A stretch of DNA of 64,000 nt from contig NZ_VISS01000009.1 in NCBI RefSeq assembly GCF_007827555.1, forward strand, positions 38,172 to 102,171, in the 5' to 3' direction. A model generated the notes under the pieces. That model did no database searches. It was not told the DNA's origin and saw nothing but the letters and a program-made list of their open reading frames with translations. Positions 46,295 through 56,130 of this stretch are shown piece by piece. This DNA is from Aeribacillus composti. Its GTDB lineage: Bacteria > Bacillota > Bacilli > Bacillales > Aeribacillaceae. Position numbers and translations under genes: made by a program. Positions within the stretch are counted from its first letter, which is position 1, and the number at the start of each line of letters is the position of its first letter.

Positions 46295-46633
46295 TTGCAG
46301 ACAAACCATGATTTATTTTCCATAGAAGATGTCGAGCAATTTATTAATAGTCATCATTTGGCATTTTTATATATATCCAAAACAAATTGCAGTGTTTGTC
46401 ATGCTTTGCTGCCAAAGGTGGAAAAAGTGCTGGCTGAGTTTCCAAAGATTCAAATGGGCTTTATCAACGTCGATGATATTCCGAGCATAGCCGGTCACTT
46501 ATCCATATTTACCGCACCTGTTTTAATTTTGTATGTCGATGGAAAAGAGGTTTTGCGAGAAGCACGGTTTGTTCATGTTGAGCAGTTTAAGGAGAAAGTG
46601 AAGAAAATTTATTTTTTAGCGGAGCAATCGTAA
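46295..46633 (+). CDS. Thioredoxin-family protein
   Basis: 112 residues from a TTG, with AAAGGGGA before it; an ATG nearer the RBS (46288) is out of frame and stops after six codons. The redox motif is NCSVCHA (CxxC) and the cis-Pro loop is TAPVLIL. It is similar in size to Bacillus YtpP-like thioredoxins, cytosolic, with no signal peptide. An extended -10 promoter (TGGTATAAT, 46246-46254) stands just upstream. It is a single-gene unit followed by MITE copy C. Confidence 0.85.
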   Translation: MQTNHDLFSIEDVEQFINSHHLAFLYISKTNCSVCHALLPKVEKVLAEFPKIQMGFINVDDIPSIAGHLSIFTAPVLILYVDGKEVLREARFVHVEQFKEKVKKIYFLAEQS

Positions 46634-46726
46634 CTTGTTTGCGGGTGAAGGCGCCTTTTGGCTGAGATGTTTCACAGAGGCGGAATGCTAACAAATGTAT
46701 TCCATGAGCGGAGTCTTCTACACATA

Positions 46727-46827
46727 GGGGCTGTCTAATAAGTCGATTTTCCGGCTTATAGACGCCCCTTTAATATTTTTGAAACGTTGATATATCAATG
46801 CTTATGATGTTTCATTCTGGACAGCCC
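46727..46827. mobile_element. MITE-like element, copy C (shortened)
   Basis: 101 bp, GGGGCTGTC to GGACAGCCC, inverted relative to copies A and B and lacking about 20 bp near the right end. It shares AATAAGTCGATTTTCCGGC with copy B (reverse complement). Confidence 0.88.
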
Positions 46828-47261
46828 AAAAAATATTCTTGTTCTAAAAGGGAATGAATCTGCTTAAAGTTAGACTGGATCATCAAACGAAAGCAAACTT
46901 GCCAACGCCGCAAGAAAAATCTCCAATGATAAAAATGAAGTCTGGAATAAAAAGAAACGTTTAGTTATTTCATGAAAAATCTAAATGTTTTGCCAACCGT
47001 AAAATCTATCTTGATGGCGGTTGAAATAACGGAATGCATGCGCGGTACATTCCGTTTCTTTTCTTCATTTTATGTTGAATTTAACTTAAAATCAGACACA
47101 GATGCTTCCGAAGGTCTGAGAAACTTGAGTAGAAGCTACTTCAAACAAGTCCGTTTCTTAGAGAAAGTCCTCCCCCATAACCATCTGAACAAAAAACTGC
47201 AGCTTAACAATTAAACATTCACATTAAGTTTCAAAATTACATCAAATATAGTGCTTGTTCG
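46828..47261. other. Intergenic stretch with no supported gene
   Basis: An 80-codon plus frame (46972-47214) has no RBS and no familiar sequence. I see no RNA or repeat here. Confidence 0.45.
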
Positions 47262-48581
47262 TTATTTCGCTGCTTCTAACAATAGATCCACAATATGAAC
47301 AGCTTTTACATCCTTTAATCCTTCTCTTTCAATTCCTAGCTTCATTTGCATGAAACATCCTGGATTAGCTGTTACTATTGTAGTAGCACTGGTTTTTTTC
47401 ATTTTTTCCATTTTCTGATCTAAAATTTCCATGGATGTTTTCGGTTCGACAATGTTATAAATGCCTGCAGAGCCGCAGCAGCTATCGGCATTTTCCATTT
47501 CTGTGAATGTTACTCCTTTAATTGAACGAAGCAATTCTCTAGGAGCTTTTGACGTTTTCATGACGTTTCTCAGGTGACAGGAATCTTGATATGTGACGAC
47601 TTGTTCAGGAAGTGAAAGGCGAAATTGTTTGTGAAAATCAAGCTCATATAAAATGGACGTAATGTCTTTTATTTTTGCAACAAATTTTTCAGCGCGCTCT
47701 GACCATTGCGGATCATCTTTTAATAAGTGATCATATTCAATCAAGAAAGCGCCGCAGCCACCCGCGTTTGTTATAATATAATCTACTTCGTTTTTTCCAA
47801 ACGCTTCAATATTTTGTTTTGCTAATTCTTTCGCTAGTTCTTTTTCTCCGCTATGACCATGCAAAGCTCCGCAGCATGCTTGTGTTTTAGGAATAACAAT
47901 TTCACACCCGGCTTTTTGCAATAATTGAATGGTTGCATGATTTGTTTCGAGAAACAACGTGTCCATTAAACATCCGGAAAAGAAAGCAACAGTTGCTTTT
48001 TTCTCTCCTTTTGGCGGGAAATATTCAGATCGCTGTTTCAGTGTCTTTCTCTCAAGAACATCAGGCAATATTTTTTCCATTTCGCGGAGATGATCTGGAA
48101 ACAGTTTCATAAATCCTATTTTACGTGCCGCTTTTTGAAGTCCAGATTTTTGATAAAATCCAACTAAGCTAGTTATGTTGATTAAATTATTTTTCTTAGG
48201 AAATAGTTGTTTAAAAACCACATTTCGAACTGCCCGCACAGGTAAAGAATGCTTTTTATTTTGGTTAATTATGTCTCTTGCTTCTTCTAATAAATGTCCA
48301 TAATTCACACCCGATGGACAAACCGGCTCACACGCACGACATCCTAAACATAAGTTTAAAGACTTTTCAAATTCATCATCCGGTTGAAGGACCCCATCAT
48401 AAACTGCCTTCATTAAGGCAATTCTTCCTCTTGGTGATTGGCTTTCTTTATATCCAGACACAATGTAAGTTGGGCAAGATGGCAAACAAAAACCGCATCT
48501 CATACAATTTAACAGCTCATCTTCGTCCATGCGTTCCTTGAAATCTCTTTGGATATTTTGCTTTTCTGATTCTGTCATCAT
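47262..48581 (-). CDS. glcF: Glycolate oxidase iron-sulfur subunit
   Basis: 439 residues from the ATG at 48581, which overlaps the glcD stop (ATGA). Two 4Fe-4S sites are seen: CMRCGFCLPSCPTY and CLGCRACEPVCPSG. The two Cys-Gly/CCG domains that hold a further centre appear as CCGALHGHSGE and CCGSAGIYN. It passes electrons from GlcD to the respiratory chain at the membrane. It matches B. subtilis YsfD in length and position. The longer frame up to 48707 runs into glcD and is not used. Confidence 0.95.
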   Translation of the reverse strand: MMTESEKQNIQRDFKERMDEDELLNCMRCGFCLPSCPTYIVSGYKESQSPRGRIALMKAVYDGVLQPDDEFEKSLNLCLGCRACEPVCPSGVNYGHLLEEARDIINQNKKHSLPVRAVRNVVFKQLFPKKNNLINITSLVGFYQKSGLQKAARKIGFMKLFPDHLREMEKILPDVLERKTLKQRSEYFPPKGEKKATVAFFSGCLMDTLFLETNHATIQLLQKAGCEIVIPKTQACCGALHGHSGEKELAKELAKQNIEAFGKNEVDYIITNAGGCGAFLIEYDHLLKDDPQWSERAEKFVAKIKDITSILYELDFHKQFRLSLPEQVVTYQDSCHLRNVMKTSKAPRELLRSIKGVTFTEMENADSCCGSAGIYNIVEPKTSMEILDQKMEKMKKTSATTIVTANPGCFMQMKLGIEREGLKDVKAVHIVDLLLEAAK

Positions 48582-49990
48582 TTTGAGATCACCACTCGTT
48601 TTCGTGTATCCTTTGCAAATAATTTCCCAGGATTCATAATATTGTTTGGATCCAATGCAGCTTTGATCGACTTCATCACATCGATGCCAGATTTCCCTAG
48701 CTTCCATTCTAAATAAGGCGCTTTCATGGCTCCTACTCCATGTTCTCCAGTAATTGTTCCTCCCAGTTCAATGGCCTTTGCAAATATTTCAGCAAAAGCT
48801 TTTTCCACCCGTTCCATCTCATCTTTCTTCCGAATATCTGTCGTGCAGGTAGGATGAAGGTTTCCGTCTCCCGCATGACCAAACGTGCATATTTTTACGT
48901 TATGTTTTGCGGCTATTTCATTAATGGCTTTGACCATTTTGGCAATTTCTGATCTTGGAACAGTCGCATCTTCTAAAATAGTAGTTGGTGCTAGTCTGGC
49001 TAAGGCGGACAAAGCGGTGCGTCTCGCTGTTCGTAAAGCTTCAGCTTCTTCTTCTGACTGGGCAATTTGTACAGATACGGCGTTTTCACTCCTGCATATT
49101 TCTTCCATGACCTTCATATCTTTACTCACATTTTCAGGCGTTCCATCTTGTTCAATCAGTAATACGGCTTGAACGTCTGTTGGCAGTCCGATTTGTGAAT
49201 AGTCCTCCACTACTTTTAGCGTCGGCTGATCTAAAAACTCTAAAGTTGCCGGAATTACTTTATTGGCAATAATTTTCGATACGGAACGCGCAGCAGCTTC
49301 TAAATCTTGAAATAAAGCAAGCATTGTCTTTTTTGATTCAGGCAGTGGGATCAGCTTTAATGTCGCTTCTGTAATCACTCCTAACGTTCCTTCAGAACCT
49401 ATAAATAAGCGCGTTAAATCATACCCTGCCACATCTTTCGCTAGCTTTCCTCCTGTTCGAACAATTTCCCCATTAGGAAGAACCGCCTCTAGCCCTAGCA
49501 CATAATCACGAGTTACTCCATATTTCAGTCCTCTTAATCCTCCAGAATTTTCGTTAATATTTCCCCCAATTGTAGATATTTTCATTGAGCTTGGGTCTGG
49601 TGGATAAAACAAACCTTTTTGTTCCACCGCATGGATTAAATCAAGTGTGATAACTCCCGGTTGACATGTGACGGTTAAGTTTTCCTCATCGATCTCTAAA
49701 ATTTTGTTCATATGTTTAAATAGAAGAACGATTCCTCCTTCAACAGGACAAGTGCCGGCGCATAAGTTCGTACCAGAGCCCCGCGGAACAATCGGTATTT
49801 TATTTTCATTACATAATTGCAATATTTTAGATACTTCCTCTGTATTTCTAGGCGAAACGACCGCATCCGGAATCGATTGAAAATTTGGAGTCGCATCATA
49901 CGAATATACTAACCTTTCAACTTCCGAATCTTCAAAATTTTCTTCTCCTACAATATTTATGAATTCCCTCTTTATATCAGGAGCAATCAT
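48578..49990 (-). CDS. glcD: Glycolate oxidase FAD subunit
   Basis: 470 residues. The FAD-binding PCMH domain (~40-220) has VPRGSGTNLCAG and GGNINENSGG; the C-terminal FAD-oxidase domain ends with the conserved FGHAGDGNLHPT and EHGVGAMKAPYL. It oxidises glycolate (or D-lactate) to the 2-oxoacid. It is paired with glcF and divergent from the CdaR-type regulator, as in B. subtilis ysfB-ysfCD. It may consume glycolate formed by the AldA-like enzyme at 24-25 kb. Confidence 0.95.
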   Translation of the reverse strand: MIAPDIKREFINIVGEENFEDSEVERLVYSYDATPNFQSIPDAVVSPRNTEEVSKILQLCNENKIPIVPRGSGTNLCAGTCPVEGGIVLLFKHMNKILEIDEENLTVTCQPGVITLDLIHAVEQKGLFYPPDPSSMKISTIGGNINENSGGLRGLKYGVTRDYVLGLEAVLPNGEIVRTGGKLAKDVAGYDLTRLFIGSEGTLGVITEATLKLIPLPESKKTMLALFQDLEAAARSVSKIIANKVIPATLEFLDQPTLKVVEDYSQIGLPTDVQAVLLIEQDGTPENVSKDMKVMEEICRSENAVSVQIAQSEEEAEALRTARRTALSALARLAPTTILEDATVPRSEIAKMVKAINEIAAKHNVKICTFGHAGDGNLHPTCTTDIRKKDEMERVEKAFAEIFAKAIELGGTITGEHGVGAMKAPYLEWKLGKSGIDVMKSIKAALDPNNIMNPGKLFAKDTRKRVVISK

Positions 49991-50123
49991 TCAAACCCCT
50001 CACTTTTATTCTTTTCGTTTTATTATAAAGAATGAGAGTCACATTATCTATGTATGATGATATAATTAACATACCAAAAATGCCTTTTTTATTGTCTTTT
50101 TAACCAAAAGGGTGGTGTACGAG

Positions 50124-51254
50124 TTGCAATTATCCCCAAAGCTGGCTGCTAAAATTATTTCAGAGGTTCAGGACGTAGTCAAAGAGGATATCATATTAGT
50201 TGATATTAATGGGATCATCATATCCTCCACTGATGAGAGTCGGATCGGCTCTTTTCATGAAGGAGCTACGATTGTTATTAAGTCCAAACAAAAGCTTTAC
50301 ATTGATCAAATCAAAGCGCAAGTGCTGAAAGGAGTCAAAGCAGGAATCAATATGCCCATTATGTTTCATAAGAAGGTAATTGGAGTGATCGGAATAACTG
50401 GCGAACCGAAACAAGTGGAGCCTTATGCGGACTTAATTAGAAGAATGACAGAGCTCATTATACAAGAAGCATATTATACTGAAAGAAACGAATGGGAAAT
50501 AAGAGGAATAGAATCGTATCTTTATGAATGGATCAATGCTTCATCTGTGGATAAAGATTTTTTAGAGCGCGGGTTTATGTTAGGCATTCCTGTGTATGAC
50601 ACTCATGTTTGCACACTCATGGAATTGGAGATACACACATTAAATAATTACGATATTCATCGAATTCAAAAAGAAATCATAGAATTGTTTTATTCTATCT
50701 TCGGGAAAGAAAAACATTTTATTGTTCGATGGGGGCAAGAGCGCTTTTTAGTATTAAAAAAGATGGATGCTTCTTATAAACAAAATTATTTTTACAGTCA
50801 GTTAAACGATTTAAAAAAAAGATTCGAAAACAGATACAAAAGCACTTTAGCTATTGGCATAGGAAAAACAGCTTGCAAACACATGATCAATAAATCTTTT
50901 AAAGAAGCACAAAAAGCATTAAAGGTAGCGCGAAAAAATAAAGGCATTGTATTTTATGAGGATCTTATATTAGAAATCATCTTGGAAGATATCCCATCAG
51001 AGATGCAAAAAGATTTTTTGAAGCAAACCATTCATATGATGGAAAAAGATCAAATTCTAATCGAAACGTTACAACACTATATGAACAATAATCAATCGAT
51101 CAAAAAAACAGCAGAGGAAATGAATATCCATATTAATACACTGCACTACCGTTTAAATAAAATCGAAGAGCTGACAGGAATTAACCCTAAAACAACAGAA
51201 GGAATTGTCATATTTTATATATCGTTACTGTTATTAAATTCTTTAAACCGTTAA
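50124..51254 (+). CDS. CdaR-type regulator of glycolate/diacid use (YsfB-like)
   Basis: 376 residues if started at the TTG 50124, which has GGTGG 8 nt before it; a GTG at 50112 is an alternative but lies on the RBS. The N-terminal domain is the sugar-diacid recognition type (DIILVDINGIIISSTDESRIG, in two pieces). The C-terminal PucR-type HTH reads SIKKTAEEMNIHINTLHYRL then NKIEELTGINP. It is divergent from glcDF and is probably its activator. Confidence 0.93.
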   Translation: MQLSPKLAAKIISEVQDVVKEDIILVDINGIIISSTDESRIGSFHEGATIVIKSKQKLYIDQIKAQVLKGVKAGINMPIMFHKKVIGVIGITGEPKQVEPYADLIRRMTELIIQEAYYTERNEWEIRGIESYLYEWINASSVDKDFLERGFMLGIPVYDTHVCTLMELEIHTLNNYDIHRIQKEIIELFYSIFGKEKHFIVRWGQERFLVLKKMDASYKQNYFYSQLNDLKKRFENRYKSTLAIGIGKTACKHMINKSFKEAQKALKVARKNKGIVFYEDLILEIILEDIPSEMQKDFLKQTIHMMEKDQILIETLQHYMNNNQSIKKTAEEMNIHINTLHYRLNKIEELTGINPKTTEGIVIFYISLLLLNSLNR

Positions 51255-51569
51255 GTCCGGATAATTTGATCGAAACGGGAGTGAATGAAAAAAGACAATC
51301 GGCAAATGTTGTTCGGGGAGACGACCGGCAGGAAAACTTGGGATTGCTGCTATACGCCAAGTATTAAGTCCATAGTGTCTTTCAATGGGCAATTTCCTTT
51401 TAGACAAGTAATTAGGAACTGCTCTAAATGTGGAGAACGTCTCGACACATGTTTGACATTCCAATGATTTTCTCTAACTGTCTCATTTGAACGTCACTCA
51501 AAATCATCCTCATTGGATTTTCTCCGCTTACATCTTGGATTCGATGATAAACGTATTTTTCCTGATGAA
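51255..51569. other. Gap after the CdaR-type gene, no clear gene
   Basis: A 60-codon plus frame from 51285 has GGGAG before its ATG and a CSKCGERLDTC Cys cluster near its end, but the rest looks like scrambled sequence. It may be a relic. Confidence 0.35.
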
Positions 51570-51617
51570 ACAAAAAATCCCGAATATCGAACTTTTTTCA
51601 AGTATCCGATATTCGGG
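51570..51617 (-). terminator. Terminator of the DJ-1/DUF59 operon
   Basis: On the minus strand CCCGAATATCG and CGATATTCGGG close a hairpin followed by ATTTTTTG. It is about 35 bp beyond the DJ-1-type gene. Confidence 0.88.
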
Positions 51618-51650
51618 GGGCATTTTCAAATACATCAGCCCTTTTATGTT

Positions 51651-52223
51651 TTAAACAGCAGACTTTTCTCTTACATTCAACAATTTAAAGAATTCTCTCA
51701 TGAACCCCGGTAAATCCGGCCAAGCGTGGCCCGATACAATGTTCCCATCCACATGAAGCATTTTTTCCACATAAGTAGCTCCTGCTGCTTCCACTTCTGG
51801 TCTACAAGCAGTGTAAGCTGTCATCTCTCTTCCTTTGATATATTCTCTTACAGTTGTTAAGACTAATTGTCCATGACAGATCACCCCAAGAGGTTTATTT
51901 TCTTTTAAAAAGTGAGCAGCAATTTCCTGAACCTTTGGATTCATACGAATATATTCAGGCGCACGCCCTCCTGGGATAATTAATCCATCATAGTCGGCAG
52001 GATTAATCTCATCTACTGATGCATGAGATTCGATTTTATATGCCCATTTTTCTGTAAAAGTCTCCATTTCAGGAAGGAAATCATGGACAACCGTCTGGAG
52101 CTTCTTTTTAACAGGTGAGGCAATTGTACAATTAATATTTTCTTCAATACAGCGATAATAAGGATAAAACACTTCTAATGCTTCAGCAGCATCGCCAGTA
52201 ATAATAAGAACATTTTTACTCAT
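51651..52223 (-). CDS. DJ-1/PfpI-family protein
   Basis: 190 residues. The nucleophile elbow is GVICHGQLVL with its Cys; GLIIPGGRAPEYIR precedes it. Members are deglycases, hydratases or proteases; the sequence does not tell which. A good RBS (AAAGGTGA) precedes the ATG. It follows the DUF59 gene by 56 bp and ends the operon. Confidence 0.9.
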   Translation of the reverse strand: MSKNVLIITGDAAEALEVFYPYYRCIEENINCTIASPVKKKLQTVVHDFLPEMETFTEKWAYKIESHASVDEINPADYDGLIIPGGRAPEYIRMNPKVQEIAAHFLKENKPLGVICHGQLVLTTVREYIKGREMTAYTACRPEVEAAGATYVEKMLHVDGNIVSGHAWPDLPGFMREFFKLLNVREKSAV

Positions 52224-52279
52224 CTTACATCACCTTTCCTTTTATTATGAAATTATTTGTACGCTGTAAAAATTATGAA

Positions 52280-52990
52280 TCATTTTGCCAAACTGCCTTC
52301 ATAAGCAGCAGACAAATTATATCGTGCCTCCAACAATCCCCGGCAATAATGCGCATTAAACTCCATGCTCAACCTTGTCAGCTTGGCGCCTTTCAAGTAA
52401 TCTGAAAACTCTTCTTCAGTCAATGGCTTCCCTTCTGGAGTTGTTATGGCAAATGTACTTGAGTGATGGAATACTTTTTTCTTCTCCAAATATTTTTCTC
52501 TTAACAGCCTCCCTTCTTCAGGCAGGGACAGTTCATTCAGTTCTTGCAGAGATAAAGACGTAATTTCTTCCTTTGACATTCCTATTTTTAGTAAATATTT
52601 CATCAGTTTCTCTTGCCTAGCATAGTAGGCTTTTATATCAAAAGTTTTGCGCAATTCTTCAAGATCTCCGTCAGATACATTATGGAAGACTTCGCGAAAT
52701 GATTTTCCTGCTGATGCTCCGTGATTAATTTCATCGGATGCACAATGATCGAGTAAATGAACTTGAACCGTTTTTACCCATTCAATCTCAGATACATATT
52801 TCCTTATATCTTCAGCCATGATGTAGGCAAAGTTAGGAGAGCACCAATAAGTTGGAAGGCGAAAGACTACTTTAACATGATTATCCTTCACTAGGACTTG
52901 ATCGATAAATCCCAACTCTGTTAACGGCTGATCCAGTTCAGGATCATACACTTTTTCAAGCATGCTATACACTTGCTTTTCTTTATCCAT
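52280..52990 (-). CDS. DUF59 (MIP18/PaaD-like) iron-sulfur assembly protein with long C-terminal extension
   Basis: 236 residues. Residues ~5-90 are the DUF59 fold (MLEKVYDPELDQPLTELGFI, then WCSPNF with the conserved Cys). The remaining ~145 residues are a helical extension, about doubling the usual length. Proteins of this shape are found next to amidohydrolases in soluble di-iron monooxygenase (propane/alkene) clusters, where they may help metal-centre assembly. No such monooxygenase is in this window. It is between the amidohydrolase and DJ-1-type genes, with AGGGAGG before it. Confidence 0.82.
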   Translation of the reverse strand: MDKEKQVYSMLEKVYDPELDQPLTELGFIDQVLVKDNHVKVVFRLPTYWCSPNFAYIMAEDIRKYVSEIEWVKTVQVHLLDHCASDEINHGASAGKSFREVFHNVSDGDLEELRKTFDIKAYYARQEKLMKYLLKIGMSKEEITSLSLQELNELSLPEEGRLLREKYLEKKKVFHHSSTFAITTPEGKPLTEEEFSDYLKGAKLTRLSMEFNAHYCRGLLEARYNLSAAYEGSLAK

Positions 52991-53042
52991 TACCTCGCTT
53001 TCACCTCCCTTTTAAGTCTTTTCATCAACTATTCTCTATTCG

Positions 53043-54071
53043 TCACGCTATCCATTTGGATAATTGACAATTTTTTAATTTTTCTTTTTGTTTTTCGATA
53101 TCAATGTTATATAATCTCGCTGCATTTCCTGCTAAAATCTTTTTCTTCACTTCCAAATCAAATGTAACTCCAGTCTCTTCTTGTATATCCTCTGGAAGCT
53201 CAAATTCAAGAAACTTTTCAATGATCCATTTCGGTTCCCATATAGCATAGTCACTTCCAAAAATGATTCGGTCTTCATCAAGCCAATACAACAATTCACT
53301 TATAATGTGAGCAAAATAACGAGGTCGATCATGGATTAAAGCAATGGCAACTGCCAAACCTGCATAGACATTTTTCTCTTGTGTAGCAATCCAGCAAAAA
53401 TCTTCTAATCTTGGAAGCCCTACATGTTCGACAATAAAGTTCAGTTCAGGGAAACAGCTTGCTGCATCATCAACATCTGCTACGTCAAATGCATCCCGAT
53501 TTAAAGGAGTGATCGTCGGCCCCTTATGAATGTGTATGTTTCTTATCCCCAGTTCTTGACATTTTTCAAGATATCTTTTTGACCAATCATCAGATAGTTT
53601 ATAGCCCTTTGAATTACCATACCAATCAGCTGTATATAACTTGACCCCTTGCCAGTTGTATTTTTCTTTGTTTTCTTCTAATTTTTCTAAGCCTCGTTCG
53701 CCATGCCGAGGATCGAATGTTCCATTGCAAATAAAACGATTAGGGTACTTTTTTGAAAGCTCCTCATTTGCATCAAAATTACCAAAGCCATTTTTATAAA
53801 ACTCTTTTAGAAAAACTGGCTGAAAAATCGCCATATCCACATATCCTTCCATAAACACGTCATTCACAAGTTTTTCTGGAGAATACTTTACAAACTCATC
53901 TTTCGGCCACCAATATTCTTTCGGACTTAGATTTTTGTGATAATCATAAAAACAACTAATAAATTGTTCTCCGTGGATATTCAATTGATTCTCCTTGCTT
54001 CCATCCCATAAGGCAATGTGTGCATCAATAATAAAAATTTCTTCACCATTAGATGCTTTAAACAATTTCAT
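53043..54071 (-). CDS. Amidohydrolase-2-family metal hydrolase
   Basis: 342 residues with the amidohydrolase-related TIM barrel: a variant first metal motif DAHIALW, HIHKG and VEHVG for further His ligands, and FGSDYA with the catalytic Asp. Related enzymes act as decarboxylases or hydrolases. Similar genes stand with DUF59 genes in propane-monooxygenase loci. First gene of a three-gene operon, with GAGGGGG close to the ATG. Confidence 0.85.
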   Translation of the reverse strand: MKLFKASNGEEIFIIDAHIALWDGSKENQLNIHGEQFISCFYDYHKNLSPKEYWWPKDEFVKYSPEKLVNDVFMEGYVDMAIFQPVFLKEFYKNGFGNFDANEELSKKYPNRFICNGTFDPRHGERGLEKLEENKEKYNWQGVKLYTADWYGNSKGYKLSDDWSKRYLEKCQELGIRNIHIHKGPTITPLNRDAFDVADVDDAASCFPELNFIVEHVGLPRLEDFCWIATQEKNVYAGLAVAIALIHDRPRYFAHIISELLYWLDEDRIIFGSDYAIWEPKWIIEKFLEFELPEDIQEETGVTFDLEVKKKILAGNAARLYNIDIEKQKEKLKNCQLSKWIA

Positions 54072-54268
54072 TCCCCCTCACATGAGATTAATTAAATAAT
54101 TGAAATCGCTATCATTTTTTACGAATATTCATTGATGTTTGTCAGGTAATAATACTTTATTTTCTTTTTATTCAGAAAATTTTAATCAAATTATACTTGG
54201 TTCATCCTCAATTTGATATATACACTTAAACAAAAAAATAACCATTTCTCCAGCAATTTTTTGGGTGA

Positions 54269-54508
54269 TTAAACAAATTTTTTATAATCAAAAACAGACA
54301 GCGAAACGGCGTTTAAATCTAATGCACCAAATCCTTGTCCTGTGAACGATGGCGTAATAAATCTCATCTCCTTCGGCCATTGCATAAACGATGACCCAAT
54401 ACGGTCACGCTCTAAAATTCCGAAATTTTTAATTCCTAATTGTTTTAATAATATCCCCATTCCAATCCCGGCAGGACCCGCTCCTACGATTAGAATAAAA
54501 GGGTTCAT
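54269..54508 (-). pseudogene. N-terminal fragment of a flavin-dependent oxidoreductase
   Basis: 79 residues: LIVGAGPAGIGMGILLKQLG is the Rossmann FAD site, followed by RIGSSFMQWPKEMRFITPSF, then a stop after DYKKFV. Complete proteins of this type are several hundred residues long, so about three quarters is missing. No further part is seen downstream. It lies upstream of the amidohydrolase operon in the same direction. The rest of the gap (54072-54268 and 54509-54807) shows nothing else. Confidence 0.8.
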
Positions 54509-54807
54509 CTCACTCCTTGAAAATAGTAAAAACTATACCATCTAAAACGGAATTTGTGAATGGATAATCTTTTTTCCATTTATAAAAGCATTGTGCACAT
54601 CGATTTCAAGCTTCCAGAAATTGTTCATGATGTGTATTGTACGATTGTTTTGTAGAAGACCTTTCTCTGAAGTATTTTTTGGCAGCTATGGATGGATTGC
54701 ACCAACCGTTCTGCTTTTGTGTATATCGTTTAATATTCGGCTTGCGTCATTCTAAATCAATACTCCCACAGTTTATTTTGCATTTACGAAAAAAATATGT
54801 TTAAATA

Positions 54808-54840
54808 TTATATAAATCGTAATGATTACGATTTATATAA
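54808..54840. promoter_or_regulatory. Zur box inside a perfect 33-bp palindrome
   Basis: AAATCGTAATGATTACGATTT (54814-54834 in two halves around the G at 54824) matches the Bacillus Zur 7-1-7 operator exactly, and the symmetry extends six bases further on each side. It lies 71 bp before the COG0523 gene, so zinc-loaded Zur should repress that operon. Confidence 0.95.
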
Positions 54841-54910
54841 ATTGGTTTTCAATTTTCTCGAACCAATCTGAGGTCAAAGAAAAACTTTAATTGTTGAAAG
54901 GAAGATGACA

Positions 54911-56110
54911 ATGGATAAAAAAATACCTGTGACCGTTTTAAGCGGCTACTTAGGAGCAGGGAAAACTACCATTCTGAATCATATTTTACAAAATCGCCAA
55001 GGGCTCAAGGTAGCCGTTATTGTGAACGATATGAGCGAGGTCAATATTGATGCTGAATTAGTCAAACAAGGCGGAGAGCTTTCAAGAACTGAGGAGAAGC
55101 TAGTCGAAATGTCAAACGGATGTATTTGCTGTACATTAAGGGAAGATCTATTAATCGAAGTAGAAAGGCTCGCTAAACAAGGAAATATCGATTATATCAT
55201 TATTGAATCGACTGGAATTAGTGAGCCAATCCCAGTTGCTCAGACTTTTTCATATATTGATGAAGAACTAGGAATCGATCTGACGCGCTTTTGTCGATTG
55301 GATACGATGGTGACGGTTGTAGATGCCAATCGATTCTGGAAGGATTACCAGTCAGGTGATCGGCTATTAGATAGAAAGCAAGCGTTAAGTGAAGACGATA
55401 CTCGTGAAATCGCAGACCTTCTTATTGACCAAATTGAATTTTGCGATGTGCTCATCTTGAATAAGTGTGACTTGGTGTCTGAAGAAGAATTGGCAAAGCT
55501 GGAAAAGGTATTAAAAACATTGCAGCCAAAAGCGAAATTTATTCGTACTGTCAAAGGTGAGATTGATCCTCGAGAGATTTTAAACACTGGACTATTCAAT
55601 TTTGAGGAAGCAAGCTCTTCAGCAGGATGGATCAAGGAGTTAGAGCAAGGGCATGATCAGCATACACCGGAAAATGAAGAATATGGAATTTCTTCCTTTG
55701 TTTATTCAAGACGTTTGCCTTTCCATTCCGAGCGCTTTTACAATTGGCTTCACTCCATGCCCGAAAATATTGTAAGGGCAAAGGGAATTGCATGGTGCGC
55801 AACTAGGAATAACCTTGCCCTTTTGATGTCTCAGGCAGGACCTTCTGTTAGTATTGAACCGATCTCTTATTGGGTCGCTTCTTTACCGAAAGAAGAGCAG
55901 CAGCAAATTTTAAAGGAAAACCCTCATTTGCTGGACGAGTGGGATGATCAGTTCGGAGATCGGCAAACAGAATTAGTATTTATTGGAATGGATTTACGCC
56001 CTGAAGAAATCATAAAGGAATTGGATAAATGTTTACTAACCGACTCTGAGTTTGATCAAGACTGGTCTACTCTTCCAGATCCATTCCCTTGGAATTTACA
56101 AAAAGTGTAA
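54911..56110 (+). CDS. COG0523 (CobW/ZagA-like) GTP-dependent zinc chaperone
   Basis: 399 residues from the ATG at 54911; a first ATG at 54905 touches the RBS. Walker A GYLGAGKT, the metal site CICCTL (CxCC), the switch ESTGISEP and the G4 motif NKCDL are all intact, followed by the CobW C-terminal domain. Zur-controlled members (B. subtilis ZagA/YciC) hand zinc to essential enzymes during zinc shortage. It is the first gene of an operon with dcd (20-bp gap) and a broken rpsN. Confidence 0.95.
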   Translation: MDKKIPVTVLSGYLGAGKTTILNHILQNRQGLKVAVIVNDMSEVNIDAELVKQGGELSRTEEKLVEMSNGCICCTLREDLLIEVERLAKQGNIDYIIIESTGISEPIPVAQTFSYIDEELGIDLTRFCRLDTMVTVVDANRFWKDYQSGDRLLDRKQALSEDDTREIADLLIDQIEFCDVLILNKCDLVSEEELAKLEKVLKTLQPKAKFIRTVKGEIDPREILNTGLFNFEEASSSAGWIKELEQGHDQHTPENEEYGISSFVYSRRLPFHSERFYNWLHSMPENIVRAKGIAWCATRNNLALLMSQAGPSVSIEPISYWVASLPKEEQQQILKENPHLLDEWDDQFGDRQTELVFIGMDLRPEEIIKELDKCLLTDSEFDQDWSTLPDPFPWNLQKV

Positions 56111-56130
56111 CTGGAGGAAGGAAAGAAGGA

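Noticed and set aside
46972-47214. 80-codon plus frame after MITE copy C
   Set aside because: No RBS, no similarity that I recognise and atypical composition.
51285-51467. 60-codon frame with a CSKCGERLDTC segment as a zinc-ribbon protein
   Set aside because: It has an RBS-like site, but the rest reads as scrambled sequence and the fold would be incomplete.
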